Assembly (NCBI RefSeq): GCF_002008365.1
Contig: NZ_MRDL01000023.1
Location: forward strand, 69,599-133,598
DNA: 64,000 bases
Origin: Rhizobium leguminosarum bv. viciae USDA 2370
GTDB lineage: Bacteria; Pseudomonadota; Alphaproteobacteria; Rhizobiales; Rhizobiaceae
Direction of reading: 5' to 3'
Made by a program: the position numbers and the translations under genes. The notes below the pieces were generated by a model. The model made no database searches, had not been told where the DNA came from, and saw nothing but the letters and a program-made list of their open reading frames with translations. Shown here one piece after another: positions 27,435-35,751 of the stretch (the stretch's first letter is position 1; each line of letters opens with the position of its first letter).

Positions 27435-28268
27435 TCAGCCCTTCACCGAACCAAAGGTGAGGCCTCGTACGACGTATCGATCGAAAACAAGGAAGATGAT
27501 CATCGGAGGTATCATCGCGAGCACTGCGGCGGCGGCGATGTAGTTCCAGGTCACTCCGCTCGTTGCGAAATATCCAAGTGTTCCGATCGGAAGAGTGGCG
27601 GTCGAGCGTGAGCTCAGCACCAGCGGAAAAGCGGCATTGTTCCATGCGAACACGAAGGCGAACATCGACGTGACAATGACGCCGGGACGAACGATCGGCA
27701 GCGTGATCCGCAACATGATCGTGTACCAGCGGGCGCCGTCGACCCGGGCAGCCTCCTCCAGTTCCACCGGCACTTCATCGATGAAACTCTTCATCAACCA
27801 GACGGAAAACGGGATCGTCAGCGTCTGCAGGACCAGGATCATGGAGAAATAGGAACCCTGCAGACCGATGCGCGTGATGAGGATGAAATAGGGGATCAGG
27901 AACGCGACCGGCGGGGCCATCAGCAACCCGAGATACCACAACATGATGTTCTTCTTGCCGCGTAGCTTGAAACGGGACAACGCGTAGGCAGCAGGAACCG
28001 AAAAGGGCAGATTGAGTAGCACAGCACCGATTGCGACGATGAGGCTGTTGACCAGTTGCGGCGCGTTGGTACCCGGATCGACGAGGATGTGCCGGAAAGC
28101 ATCGAGATTGGGTTCGAAGGTAAGTTGCGGCGGCATGGTGAATGCCGTCTCGGCCGGCCGGATCGCAAGAGCGATGAACCACAGAATCGGACCGACAAAG
28201 ATTGCCAGGAAGAGGAGGCCGGCGGCGTAGGTGAGTGCCGTGTTGAAGCTCGTGTGGCGGCGGGACAT
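27435..28268 (-). CDS. ABC transporter permease, carbohydrate type (MalG-like)
   Basis: A 277-residue inner-membrane protein with six predicted hydrophobic segments. The start at 28268 lies one base after the stop of the first permease, with GAGGAG within that gene's end. The EAA loop that contacts the ATPase is EEAARVDGARWYTIMLRITL followed by PIVRPG. The N-terminus carries ALTYAAGLLFLAIFVGPILW. It forms a heterodimeric channel with the upstream permease. Coupled spacing and similar family place it in the CUT1 group of sugar importers. Confidence 0.92.
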   Translation of the reverse strand: MSRRHTSFNTALTYAAGLLFLAIFVGPILWFIALAIRPAETAFTMPPQLTFEPNLDAFRHILVDPGTNAPQLVNSLIVAIGAVLLNLPFSVPAAYALSRFKLRGKKNIMLWYLGLLMAPPVAFLIPYFILITRIGLQGSYFSMILVLQTLTIPFSVWLMKSFIDEVPVELEEAARVDGARWYTIMLRITLPIVRPGVIVTSMFAFVFAWNNAAFPLVLSSRSTATLPIGTLGYFATSGVTWNYIAAAAVLAMIPPMIIFLVFDRYVVRGLTFGSVKG

Positions 28269-28269
28269 T

Positions 28270-29199
28270 TTACCACTCCTCGTTTCGGAACGCGAAGAAG
28301 ACGTAGAGGGCAACGATGACGTTGACGATCAGCACGGTGATCCAGGTCATGGCGCTGACCAGGCCGATGTTGAAGTTGACAAGGCCCTGTTCGTAGAGAG
28401 AGTATCCAAGGGTGCGCGTCGACGTGCCCGGTCCGCCGCGGGTGAGCACAAGCACTGTGTCGAAGGTGTTGAAGATCTGCATGAAGCGCAGCATGACGAT
28501 AATGATTGCGGTGCGCTTGATCAGCGGCAGCTTGATCCGCATCAGGATCGTCCATGCAGACGCGCGATCCAGGCGTGCGGCCTCCAAAATCTCGTCGGGC
28601 ACGGCCAAAAGGCTCGCATAGAGAACGATTGCAAAGAACGGCGTCCACTGCCAGATGTCGACGAAGAGGATGGCCGCGAGTGCTGTCGATGGCGAGCCAA
28701 GAATTCCCTCTGCGGGAACGGGGAGCCAGAGCGACTGCAACAGCCAGCTCAACAGTCCACCGCCGGGATCATAGAGGTAGCGGAACAAAAAGCCGACGAC
28801 GATGGGCGCGATCGTGGTGGGCAAGATCAGCAGGGCCCGCACGATGTTCATGCCAGGCAGTGCCTTGAGCAGAATGAGTGCAATCGCCAGGCCGAATATG
28901 AATTCAAGTGCCGTGCCAAGGATCGACAGGATCAGGGTATTGGTGAGCGCGGCGCGAAAGTCGAATGCGTTGAAGGCCTGCACATAATTTTCGAAGCCAA
29001 CGAACTGGAGCGGCTCCGGGCCGATTTGCAGGTTCCAGAAGTAGAAGCTCGATCTTAGGGCAAACAGCAAGGGGTAGGCGATCAGAGCGAGCAGCATCAC
29101 CACCGAAGGCGCAATCAGCAAGTATGGCAGGTTTCGTCGGATAAAGCTCTTCCGGGCAGGCCCGAAGGCTCGCGGAGAGCGAACAGTTGTCGTGTGCAT
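28270..29199 (-). CDS. ABC transporter permease, carbohydrate type (MalF/UgpA-like)
   Basis: A 309-residue membrane protein. After a short basic N-terminus it has the first helix LLIAPSVVMLLALIAYPLLF, and later a periplasmic loop and five more segments. The cytoplasmic EAA loop is LEAARLDRASAWTILMRIKL PLIK, in the expected place. It is the first permease after the binding-protein gene (70 bases downstream) and overlaps translationally with the second permease. Its length is normal for UgpA/LacF-like CUT1 permeases. Confidence 0.92.
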   Translation of the reverse strand: MHTTTVRSPRAFGPARKSFIRRNLPYLLIAPSVVMLLALIAYPLLFALRSSFYFWNLQIGPEPLQFVGFENYVQAFNAFDFRAALTNTLILSILGTALEFIFGLAIALILLKALPGMNIVRALLILPTTIAPIVVGFLFRYLYDPGGGLLSWLLQSLWLPVPAEGILGSPSTALAAILFVDIWQWTPFFAIVLYASLLAVPDEILEAARLDRASAWTILMRIKLPLIKRTAIIIVMLRFMQIFNTFDTVLVLTRGGPGTSTRTLGYSLYEQGLVNFNIGLVSAMTWITVLIVNVIVALYVFFAFRNEEW

Positions 29200-29269
29200 T
29201 GCCAGATCCAGTTCTTCTTCAAGTGGATGCCGGCGCGATCGCTGTCGCGCCGGCCCGAGGAGAACTCTG

Positions 29270-30724
29270 TTACTTCTTGGCGATCAGGGCTTTGGCCCCG
29301 TCAAGAGAATCCGAGTAGCTGTCCCTTTGATAAGGGATCATGAGATTGCCCTTCAGGATGCTCTCGAACAGGCTGTTGGCGCGCTCGAGGCCGGTCTTCG
29401 GCTCCTCGCTGCCGGTCAGAAGCTGGTTCAATGTGAGACCCAACACGCTTTCGACAGCCGTGTAACCAGGGACCGGCGGGCGTGCGACCTTGCCGTTGCC
29501 CTGCTTCATCATCGCATACTGCACATCGAGGTAAGGATAGATCGCCTTGACTTCCTCGTCTTGATAGAGCGAAACGCGCGCAAAGTCGGAGAACTGGTAG
29601 TTGAGGTCCGGCCAAAGAGCCATTTTCTTCTGCGTGGCCTTCGAGGTCGCCCATTTGATGAAGGCGTAGCCTGCCTCTTGCCTTTCGGAACTGGATGGGA
29701 TGCCAAGGCTCCAGCCACCGAGGCTGACCGTCTGAGGCACGCCCTCAGCTTTCGGCAAGGCTGCGGTTGCATACTTCTCCATGACGTCCGATTTCTTACC
29801 GGTCATGTAACCGGAATTCTTGATCAGATAGAAGTACGGGGTCCACCAATAGAACATGCCGATGTCGCCCTTGGCGAAACGGGTGCCGGCGTCGAACCAG
29901 ACATAATTGATGGCTTCAGGCGGAGACAGCTTGTAGAGCTGCCTGTAGACTTCGACAGACTTGATCCAGGCCGGGCTTGTCAACTGCGGGGAGAAATCCC
30001 ACGGGGCGGTCGGGAACGATTTGAACCAGTTCGCCCCGTGGCTTGCTGAGACCTGCGTAAACATGTGGACGATCGGCGACGGCTGGGAACCGCAAACGAC
30101 GGTTGGGAAGAGCGGCTTGCCGCCAAATGATTTGCCTTCCATCGACTTCAGGGTGTCGACGTATTTCGTCCAGGTCCAGTCTTCCGACGTCTCGGTCGGC
30201 GGTGCTGCAATGCCGAGTTCGTCAAAGACGTCCTTGCGGTACATAACCCCCTGGGCATAGGCGGCGACCGGCAATGTGCCGACCTGGCCGCGCCACATAT
30301 TCGAGGAGTAAAGGACCTCCGGGATGAAGTCTGAGAGATCGAATTCGTTGTCCTTGGCAATAAAATCATTCAGTGAGATGATCCAGCCATTGTCGAGGTA
30401 CTGCCCGAGCCACATCTGGTCGACAACGATGACATCGGCGTCGGAGGTCTTGGCGACAAAGGCAGAGACGAGGCGCGACTGAAGGGCGTCATACGAGAGG
30501 CTTTCCAGTTCCACCTTGATGCCGGTTTCCTTCTCGTATTCTGGCACCAGCGCCTTCATTGAGAAAAAGAATGGGTCTTCAACGGACAGGACGCGCACCG
30601 TGTTCGCATCCTGTGCCGCCCCTCGCCGTGGCACGGCCAATGATCCCGCGCCAACCACAAGAGCTGCGACGGAAGCGCTTTTCAGCAGGTCACGTCGCGA
30701 CATATTTCCGATATCGATTGTCAT
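29270..30724 (-). CDS. Tat-exported extracellular solute-binding protein (family 1)
   Basis: A 484-residue periplasmic protein. The N-terminus MTIDIGNMSRRDLLKSASVA has the twin-arginine motif S-R-R-D-L-L-K followed by a hydrophobic segment and an alanine cleavage region (GAAQDA), so folded export by Tat is expected. The mature protein is a family-1 sugar-binding protein: VRVLSVEDPFFFSMKALVPE, YEKETGIKVELESLSYDALQ, and later YAFIKWATSKATQKK. It opens the operon and should determine specificity. The adjoining 286-base region holds a ROK-type operator candidate and the divergent regulator. Substrate is not readable; a sugar, polyol or cyclitol is likely. Confidence 0.9.
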   Translation of the reverse strand: MTIDIGNMSRRDLLKSASVAALVVGAGSLAVPRRGAAQDANTVRVLSVEDPFFFSMKALVPEYEKETGIKVELESLSYDALQSRLVSAFVAKTSDADVIVVDQMWLGQYLDNGWIISLNDFIAKDNEFDLSDFIPEVLYSSNMWRGQVGTLPVAAYAQGVMYRKDVFDELGIAAPPTETSEDWTWTKYVDTLKSMEGKSFGGKPLFPTVVCGSQPSPIVHMFTQVSASHGANWFKSFPTAPWDFSPQLTSPAWIKSVEVYRQLYKLSPPEAINYVWFDAGTRFAKGDIGMFYWWTPYFYLIKNSGYMTGKKSDVMEKYATAALPKAEGVPQTVSLGGWSLGIPSSSERQEAGYAFIKWATSKATQKKMALWPDLNYQFSDFARVSLYQDEEVKAIYPYLDVQYAMMKQGNGKVARPPVPGYTAVESVLGLTLNQLLTGSEEPKTGLERANSLFESILKGNLMIPYQRDSYSDSLDGAKALIAKK

Positions 30725-30836
30725 AAACAGCCTCCTCAGTTGCTTCGTATCCCAACCCCGGCCCTTCAGCGCAGCCCTGGGCTTCCGCTTGTCGATACTG
30801 AGATTGTTACCCCTAATGTGCTTTTTGTAAGCAGTT

Positions 30837-30857
30837 AGTTTGTACCTCGCACAAACT
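30837..30857. promoter_or_regulatory. Candidate ROK operator, inverted repeat
   Basis: AGTTTGT (30837-30843) and ACAAACT (30851-30857) form a perfect 7-bp inverted repeat around a 7-bp spacer, between the divergent binding-protein and ROK-regulator genes. Position and symmetry fit a repressor site controlling both directions. A TTTTTGTAA-rich stretch lies just upstream. The assignment to the adjacent ROK protein is inferred. Confidence 0.55.
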
Positions 30858-31010
30858 TATGTTAGTGTCAAGAAGTTGTCGCGGCGAAAATTTCTGCGCT
30901 GTACCGCGGTTGTCATCGACGTCCTGCTTGCATCACCGGAAAGGGCCTTATGTTGTATGGCCGTTCGATAATGTACGGGCTAAAAGGATCCGGTAGATTG
31001 GAGAAGAGAA

Positions 31011-32270
31011 TTGAAGTTTGAGAGCCAGCCGTCCTATTCGTTGGGCCAGCGCACCCCTGCAAGCAGAGAAGTCGCCGCCGGCGAGAACGGCGGTAACGTG
31101 ACACTTGTCTCCCAATCGGCACTTGGCGCGATAAACCGCGGTCGCGTCCTTCAGGCCTTATATGATAACGGACCCAAAAGCCGGGCAGATCTCGCTCGAC
31201 TTGCAGGTGTCAACCGGACCACGATAACCGGTATTGTGCAGCCGATGATCGAAGACCAGCTTCTTGTTGAGGGAGATGCGTCACCTTCCGACGTCAAAGG
31301 CGGCAAGCCGGCTCGTCCGCTTTATTTTAACCCCGATGCTCCGATGCTTGGCGCAGTCCTCCTTCTGCCCGGCACGATACAAACATGCCTCGTGGCGCTA
31401 ACCGGTGAGATCAAGGCCGTTGCGAAAGCTGAGTTTGATACGCATGGCGACACAGAAGCATTCATCGCGGTCATGACGGAGACGCTTACTGCCACACTGT
31501 CTCAGGCCCAACAGGCGCCTTTCGGCATTGGCGTGGCCTCTGCTGGAATGATCGACAGTGACAATGGAACCATTCTTACCGTCAACCTTGCTCCCGTTCT
31601 AACGGGACTTCCCCTCGTAGCAATACTACAAGAACGCTTCTCTCTTCCGGTTGTCATCGATCACCACCCCCGTGCCTTGCTTGTTGGGGACAGATGGTTC
31701 GGACCCGGTCGCGGCCAACAAAATTTCGCAGCAGTCTATACTGGCGAGGTTCTCGGCGGCGCCTTCTTCATCGACGGCAAGGTCTATCGTGGACTCGCCG
31801 GATCCGGCGGCGAACTCGGTCACAGCGTGGTGCAGATCGATGGTGCCCTTTGCAATTGCGGAAAGCACGGCTGCTGGGAGACCGTCGCTGCCCTTCCTTG
31901 GTTACGAAAAGAAGCCGCCCGATTGAGCTTTCCGCATCCCAAGAGCGTCACCTGTGCCAGGCTTGTCAAGGAAGCAGACGAAGGCTCGAAGGCGGCAGAG
32001 GAGCTTCTCGACCGTTATACGCGGAACGTAGCCTTCGGCATCGTCAATCTGCAGCAAACACTCTCTCTCAACTCCTATGTCCTTCATGGAGACGTCGCCG
32101 GAGGCGGATTGAAGGCAGCAGAGCTGATCAGGCAGCATGTCGAGCAACTGGTGGTGAAGAGACCTGGTCAGGAGATATCGATCACGGTGAATGGTATCGG
32201 CGAAGGCCATACGGCTCTGCGCGGCGCCGCGGGTCTGGTTTTATCCAGCCACCTCAAGCTGGTCATTTGA
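31011..32270 (+). CDS. ROK-family transcriptional regulator, second of three
   Basis: A 419-residue protein starting at a TTG with a very good ribosome site (GGAGAAGAG) just before it. The winged helix is AINRGRVLQALYDNGPKSRA and DLARLAGVNRTTITGIVQPM. The ROK domain includes GIGVASAGMIDSDNGTILTV, GDRWFGPGRGQQNFAAVYTG, GSGGELGHSVVQ and the zinc motif ALCNCGKHGCWETVAA. It is clearly paralogous to the regulator at 21743. It is divergent from the ABC operon, with a 7-7-7 inverted repeat between them, and is therefore its probable repressor, released by the transported sugar or a derivative. Confidence 0.9.
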   Translation: MKFESQPSYSLGQRTPASREVAAGENGGNVTLVSQSALGAINRGRVLQALYDNGPKSRADLARLAGVNRTTITGIVQPMIEDQLLVEGDASPSDVKGGKPARPLYFNPDAPMLGAVLLLPGTIQTCLVALTGEIKAVAKAEFDTHGDTEAFIAVMTETLTATLSQAQQAPFGIGVASAGMIDSDNGTILTVNLAPVLTGLPLVAILQERFSLPVVIDHHPRALLVGDRWFGPGRGQQNFAAVYTGEVLGGAFFIDGKVYRGLAGSGGELGHSVVQIDGALCNCGKHGCWETVAALPWLRKEAARLSFPHPKSVTCARLVKEADEGSKAAEELLDRYTRNVAFGIVNLQQTLSLNSYVLHGDVAGGGLKAAELIRQHVEQLVVKRPGQEISITVNGIGEGHTALRGAAGLVLSSHLKLVI

Positions 32271-32386
32271 GGCTTTGTAGCGGCACCGATCTGCAAGGAA
32301 GGGCTTGCGGACCTGCAAGGTGCGGTTCGCGCCTGGGCCTGCCCCGGTTGACTTCTTAAAGAGACTCAGGCGCGCAATCAAATTTT

Positions 32387-33544
32387 CTAAGGTCGGGATT
32401 TGGGCTTGCGACCGTTAAGGTAAGGACTGCCATCGTCTGCGACGGCGGCGGAAAAGAGAGAGGCAAAGAACGGAATGCAGGCCGCCCCGATCGCGCCGGC
32501 GCGAGGGCCAAGTCGAGAGGCCTCGACTGCGGCAGCCTCCAAACCGCGCGACGGGCCAAGGATTGGCTGACTGGAAATTGCGCGTACCAGCCTGTCTGTC
32601 ACGAGTTCTGGCAGCCGTCCCCCAAGGACAATCAGCGCGGGGTCGAACATCGCCGTTGCTACACGTACCGTCTCGCTGAGCTGCTTTCCGGCGCGTTCAA
32701 CCCAGATTTCTAACGCCGCTTCGGCGCTATCTGGCAACCGATCGAGGTCGATGAAGTCGTGGATGGCGAAGCCGGCACCGTTGAGGGTGGCAAAAAGGTC
32801 TTGGCCGGATGGGCGCGGCTGGTCGTACGGGTAGAGAACTCCGGGCAGGCAGGCGTTTCCATTGACACCGCGGTACGGCCGTCCGTCGATAACCGCCCCT
32901 CCCCCGACACCGTGTCCAATGTGAATGAAGAACATCGGATCAGGCTGCGGGATGCGTCCGCCGAACACATACTCTCCGAGCGCTGCAGCTGTTCCATCAT
33001 TCTCGATGTAATAGGGCGCTTCGAAAGTCGCTTTAAAAGCTTGGTCCACCTCACCATCATCGAAAGCCGGGAAGAAGCTGTGGGCCTTGAGGATGTTCGA
33101 CATCGTGCCGAAATTGCCGGGCACAGAGCAGCCGACCCCGAGAAGGCGATCCTTAGGCGTACCCAGGTCGGTCAGCATCGCCGCGATAGCAGCCTGCGCG
33201 GCGCCTGCCACAGACAAAGCCGTGCTGGTCTCGATGTCGACTGATCGGGAGGTAAGAATCTTACCTGCTAGATCAACAATTGCTACCTCCATTCGGGAGA
33301 CCGAGAATGTTATCCCCGCGGAAAGATACCGGTCAGCCCGCAAGCTCAGCAAGCGCCGAGGCTGGCCTTGGGCGCCGGTCCGCTCGACCACCTCGATGAG
33401 AAGTCCGATCTCAAGTAAGCGACCTATCAGCCGAGTGACAGAAGCGCCTGTCATGCCGGACCGTTCGGCCAGGTCGACGCGCGCAATCTTCTTGCCCACG
33501 AAAATCAGTTCGACCAGTCGTCGTTCGTTCCGTGAAAGGTCCAT
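32387..33544 (-). CDS. ROK-family regulator lacking the zinc and ExGH motifs, third of three
   Basis: About 385 residues from the ATG at 33544. The N-terminal helix-turn-helix is RVDLAERSGMTGASVTRLIG and the ROK fold follows with LLGVGCSVPGNFGTMSNILK and FFIHIGHGVGGGAVIDGRPY. Unlike the other two ROK proteins here, the region after GVNG reads NACLPGVLYPYDQPRPSG: the E-x-G-H and C-x-C-G-x-x-G-C motifs are both gone. It therefore lacks the structural zinc and the usual sugar-contact His, and probably senses a different ligand. It is divergent from the second ABC operon, with an AT-rich inverted repeat between them, and is the likely regulator of that operon. Confidence 0.85.
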   Translation of the reverse strand: MDLSRNERRLVELIFVGKKIARVDLAERSGMTGASVTRLIGRLLEIGLLIEVVERTGAQGQPRRLLSLRADRYLSAGITFSVSRMEVAIVDLAGKILTSRSVDIETSTALSVAGAAQAAIAAMLTDLGTPKDRLLGVGCSVPGNFGTMSNILKAHSFFPAFDDGEVDQAFKATFEAPYYIENDGTAAALGEYVFGGRIPQPDPMFFIHIGHGVGGGAVIDGRPYRGVNGNACLPGVLYPYDQPRPSGQDLFATLNGAGFAIHDFIDLDRLPDSAEAALEIWVERAGKQLSETVRVATAMFDPALIVLGGRLPELVTDRLVRAISSQPILGPSRGLEAAAVEASRLGPRAGAIGAACIPFFASLFSAAVADDGSPYLNGRKPKSRP

Positions 33545-33598
33545 TGGTTCCAAGAGTGCCTCAAATCGTTAGTAGCCAAAGAGCTATTGCAATATATA

Positions 33599-33621
33599 TT
33601 AAATTACGCAATGTAATTAAA
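33599..33621. promoter_or_regulatory. Candidate operator of the second ABC operon
   Basis: TTAAATTAC and GTAATTAAA form a 9-bp inverted repeat with one mismatch around GCAAT, 71 bases before the binding-protein gene and 55 bases before the divergent ROK gene. The surrounding DNA is AT-rich (ATATATATT), as expected of a promoter-operator. Binding by the ROK protein is inferred from position. Confidence 0.55.
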
Positions 33622-33691
33622 CTGTCATGTAGCTCCGGTAATAAGGCGCCAAGCCGGGGATGACCGGCCAAACTGAAACGAGAGGAACACC

Positions 33692-34696
33692 ATGCATCAG
33701 ATCAAACGTTTATTGACCCTCGCAGCCGTACTGATCGCGGTCACCTCTCCGGCCTTGGCCAATAGTCTTGTCGTCTATTCACCTCAGGGAGAAGAGAACG
33801 TTCAGTGGATAATCGACCAGGCTAAAGCCGCCGGTCACGATGTGCAGTTTCTGCGCGCACCCGGAGGAGAACTTTTTGATCGGCTGGTCGCCGAGAAGAA
33901 CAACCCCCAGGCCGATGTCGTACTCGGCATGGTCGACACGTCTATGGGTCTGCTCAAAAAGAACGGCCTGTTCCAACCATACACACCAGCCTGGGCAGCG
34001 GACCTCCCTGCGCAATACAAGGACAAAGAAGGCATTGTCTACAAATTCTGGAGCACACCGGTTGTCATCGCCTATGATTCCGACAAGCTTGCCGCTGAGC
34101 GGGCGCCGAAAAGCTGGCTGGACCTGACAAGGGGCGAATACAAAGCCAAATACGTCATCGGCAACACCGCCTGGCAGACGACAAGGGTCTATCTTGCCGG
34201 CATCTTGGCCCGGTTCCTCGACGACAAGGGCGAAGTCACTCAGGCTGGATGGGATTTTCTTGGCGCATTCTATGCGAACGCCATCGTTGTCGATGACGCC
34301 GATGCGCGCAAAGAAGCCTTCAAATCGGGCGGTGCGATCATCAATCTGAACTGGTTCGGCGGCGTCATCAAAGACGCCAAGGAGCTCGGCATGCAAGTCA
34401 AGGTCATTGACCCGGAAGGTGGCACGCCCGTCATCTCCGAAGGCGTGGCGATCATGGCGGGAACCGATCAGCTGGAGCAGGCAAAGGCATTCGTCGACTG
34501 GTTCGGCTCTGCCGATGTCATGGCCGGCTACGCCAAAAAGTTCGGTCAGGTTCCGGTGCTACCGGCGGCGCTGGCGAAATCACCGCCAGAGGTGCAGGCG
34601 AATGCGGAACTAGTCAAGGCGCAGCCTATCGACTGGGATGCCGTCGCGCCCAAACTGGACGGCTGGTTGCAGAAGATCGAGCTTGAAATCCGGTGA
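33692..34696 (+). CDS. Periplasmic binding protein of the iron/sugar-phosphate/thiamine-like ABC class
   Basis: A 334-residue protein with a Sec signal peptide (MHQIKRLLTLAAVLIAVTSP ALA). The mature N-terminus LVVYSPQGEENVQWIIDQAK matches the family that includes ferric-ion proteins and AfuA-type hexose-phosphate and phosphonate binders. Other features are ADVVLGMVDTSMGLLKKNGL and YKFWSTPVVIAYDSDKLAAE. The Tyr-Tyr iron ligands of true FbpA proteins are not evident. It opens a four-gene operon with an ATPase, a fused permease and a TIM-barrel isomerase under a ROK regulator. A carbohydrate or sugar-phosphate ligand is therefore more likely than iron. Confidence 0.85.
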   Translation: MHQIKRLLTLAAVLIAVTSPALANSLVVYSPQGEENVQWIIDQAKAAGHDVQFLRAPGGELFDRLVAEKNNPQADVVLGMVDTSMGLLKKNGLFQPYTPAWAADLPAQYKDKEGIVYKFWSTPVVIAYDSDKLAAERAPKSWLDLTRGEYKAKYVIGNTAWQTTRVYLAGILARFLDDKGEVTQAGWDFLGAFYANAIVVDDADARKEAFKSGGAIINLNWFGGVIKDAKELGMQVKVIDPEGGTPVISEGVAIMAGTDQLEQAKAFVDWFGSADVMAGYAKKFGQVPVLPAALAKSPPEVQANAELVKAQPIDWDAVAPKLDGWLQKIELEIR

Positions 34697-34746
34697 GGAT
34701 GCAGGACCGGGCGACACAGATCGCCAGGCTTCACAGGAGTATGATC

Positions 34747-35751
34747 ATGCCGACCCCGATCCTCATCATCGATAAACTGCATATTGGCTATGGCGATAAG
34801 GTAGTCATCCGCGACCTCTCGCTTGAGGTTCACGAAGGCGAGTTCGTTGCTCTGCTCGGGGCCTCCGGCAGCGGCAAATCCAGCGTTCTAAGGACCCTCG
34901 CCGGCTTTCATCCGGTCATGAGCGGGCGGATTATTCTTGAAGGAAAAGATATCACCAACGAGCCGCCGGAGCGCCGTAATGTCGGTATGGTATTCCAGAA
35001 CTATGCGCTGTTTCCAACGATGACGGCGTTCGAAAACATCGCCTTTGCTTTGCGTGTGGCGAAGATGCCGCAGAGCGAGATCGGCAAGCGCGTCGCCCAG
35101 ATCGCCGAAACATCCGGGATTACGGAGCAGCTGCACAAGAAGCCAGCGACCATGTCAGGCGGGCAACAACAGCGGGTCGCGATTGCGCGCGCGCTTGTCG
35201 CGGGCTCCAAGGTGCTTTTGTTCGACGAACCATTGTCCAATCTCGACGCCAAGGTGCGAGTGACGATGCGCCGCGAGATCAAGAGGCTCCAGCAGGAATT
35301 TGGCTTCACGGCAGTCTTTGTCACGCATGATCAGGAAGATGCACTCACGATGTCCGACACGATCGTCGTGCTGGCGAACGGTGGCGTTGAACAGATCGGT
35401 GACGGACGTACTCTTTATCGAGAGCCGGCGACGCCGTTTATCTGCGAGTTCATCGGCACCGCCAACGAACTGCCCACGCCGCTTGCCGGGCAAATCCTGG
35501 GCAGCGACGTTCGGGGGCGCATTTTTGTTCGCCACGAAGATGTACTCGTTGGGAAAGTGATACCAGCCGGGTTGCCGGCGACCGTCCGTCATGTGGAATT
35601 CCTTGGCGCCCACAGCCGTATCGACCTGGATACCGGCGGATACTTCATTTCGGCCGCCAGGATGGGGCACGAGTTACCCGAAATCGGTGAGACCGTGTCC
35701 TGGACGATCCGGCCGGGCTCGGTGCATATCTTCGAGGAAGCGGACAGATGA
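34747..35751 (+). CDS. ABC transporter ATPase (Fbp/Afu/Pot-like)
   Basis: A 334-residue ATPase. AGGAG at 34735-34739 stands seven bases before the ATG at 34747; an ATG six bases earlier is too close to it. Motifs are Walker A LLGASGSGKSSVLRTLAGFH, MVFQNYALFPTMTAFENIAF, signature TMSGGQQQRVAIARALVAGS, Walker B VLLFDEPLSNLDAKVRVTMR, and VTHDQEDALTMSDTIVVLAN. A C-terminal TOBE region of about 90 residues follows. The stop codon overlaps the start of the permease gene (ATGA). It powers the importer formed with the neighbouring binding protein and fused permease. Confidence 0.92.
   Translation: MPTPILIIDKLHIGYGDKVVIRDLSLEVHEGEFVALLGASGSGKSSVLRTLAGFHPVMSGRIILEGKDITNEPPERRNVGMVFQNYALFPTMTAFENIAFALRVAKMPQSEIGKRVAQIAETSGITEQLHKKPATMSGGQQQRVAIARALVAGSKVLLFDEPLSNLDAKVRVTMRREIKRLQQEFGFTAVFVTHDQEDALTMSDTIVVLANGGVEQIGDGRTLYREPATPFICEFIGTANELPTPLAGQILGSDVRGRIFVRHEDVLVGKVIPAGLPATVRHVEFLGAHSRIDLDTGGYFISAARMGHELPEIGETVSWTIRPGSVHIFEEADR

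Noticed and set aside
26348-27460. 370-codon plus-strand frame opposite the Gfo/Idh/MocA gene
   Set aside because: Complementary shadow of a gene with a clear Rossmann fold and EKP motif.
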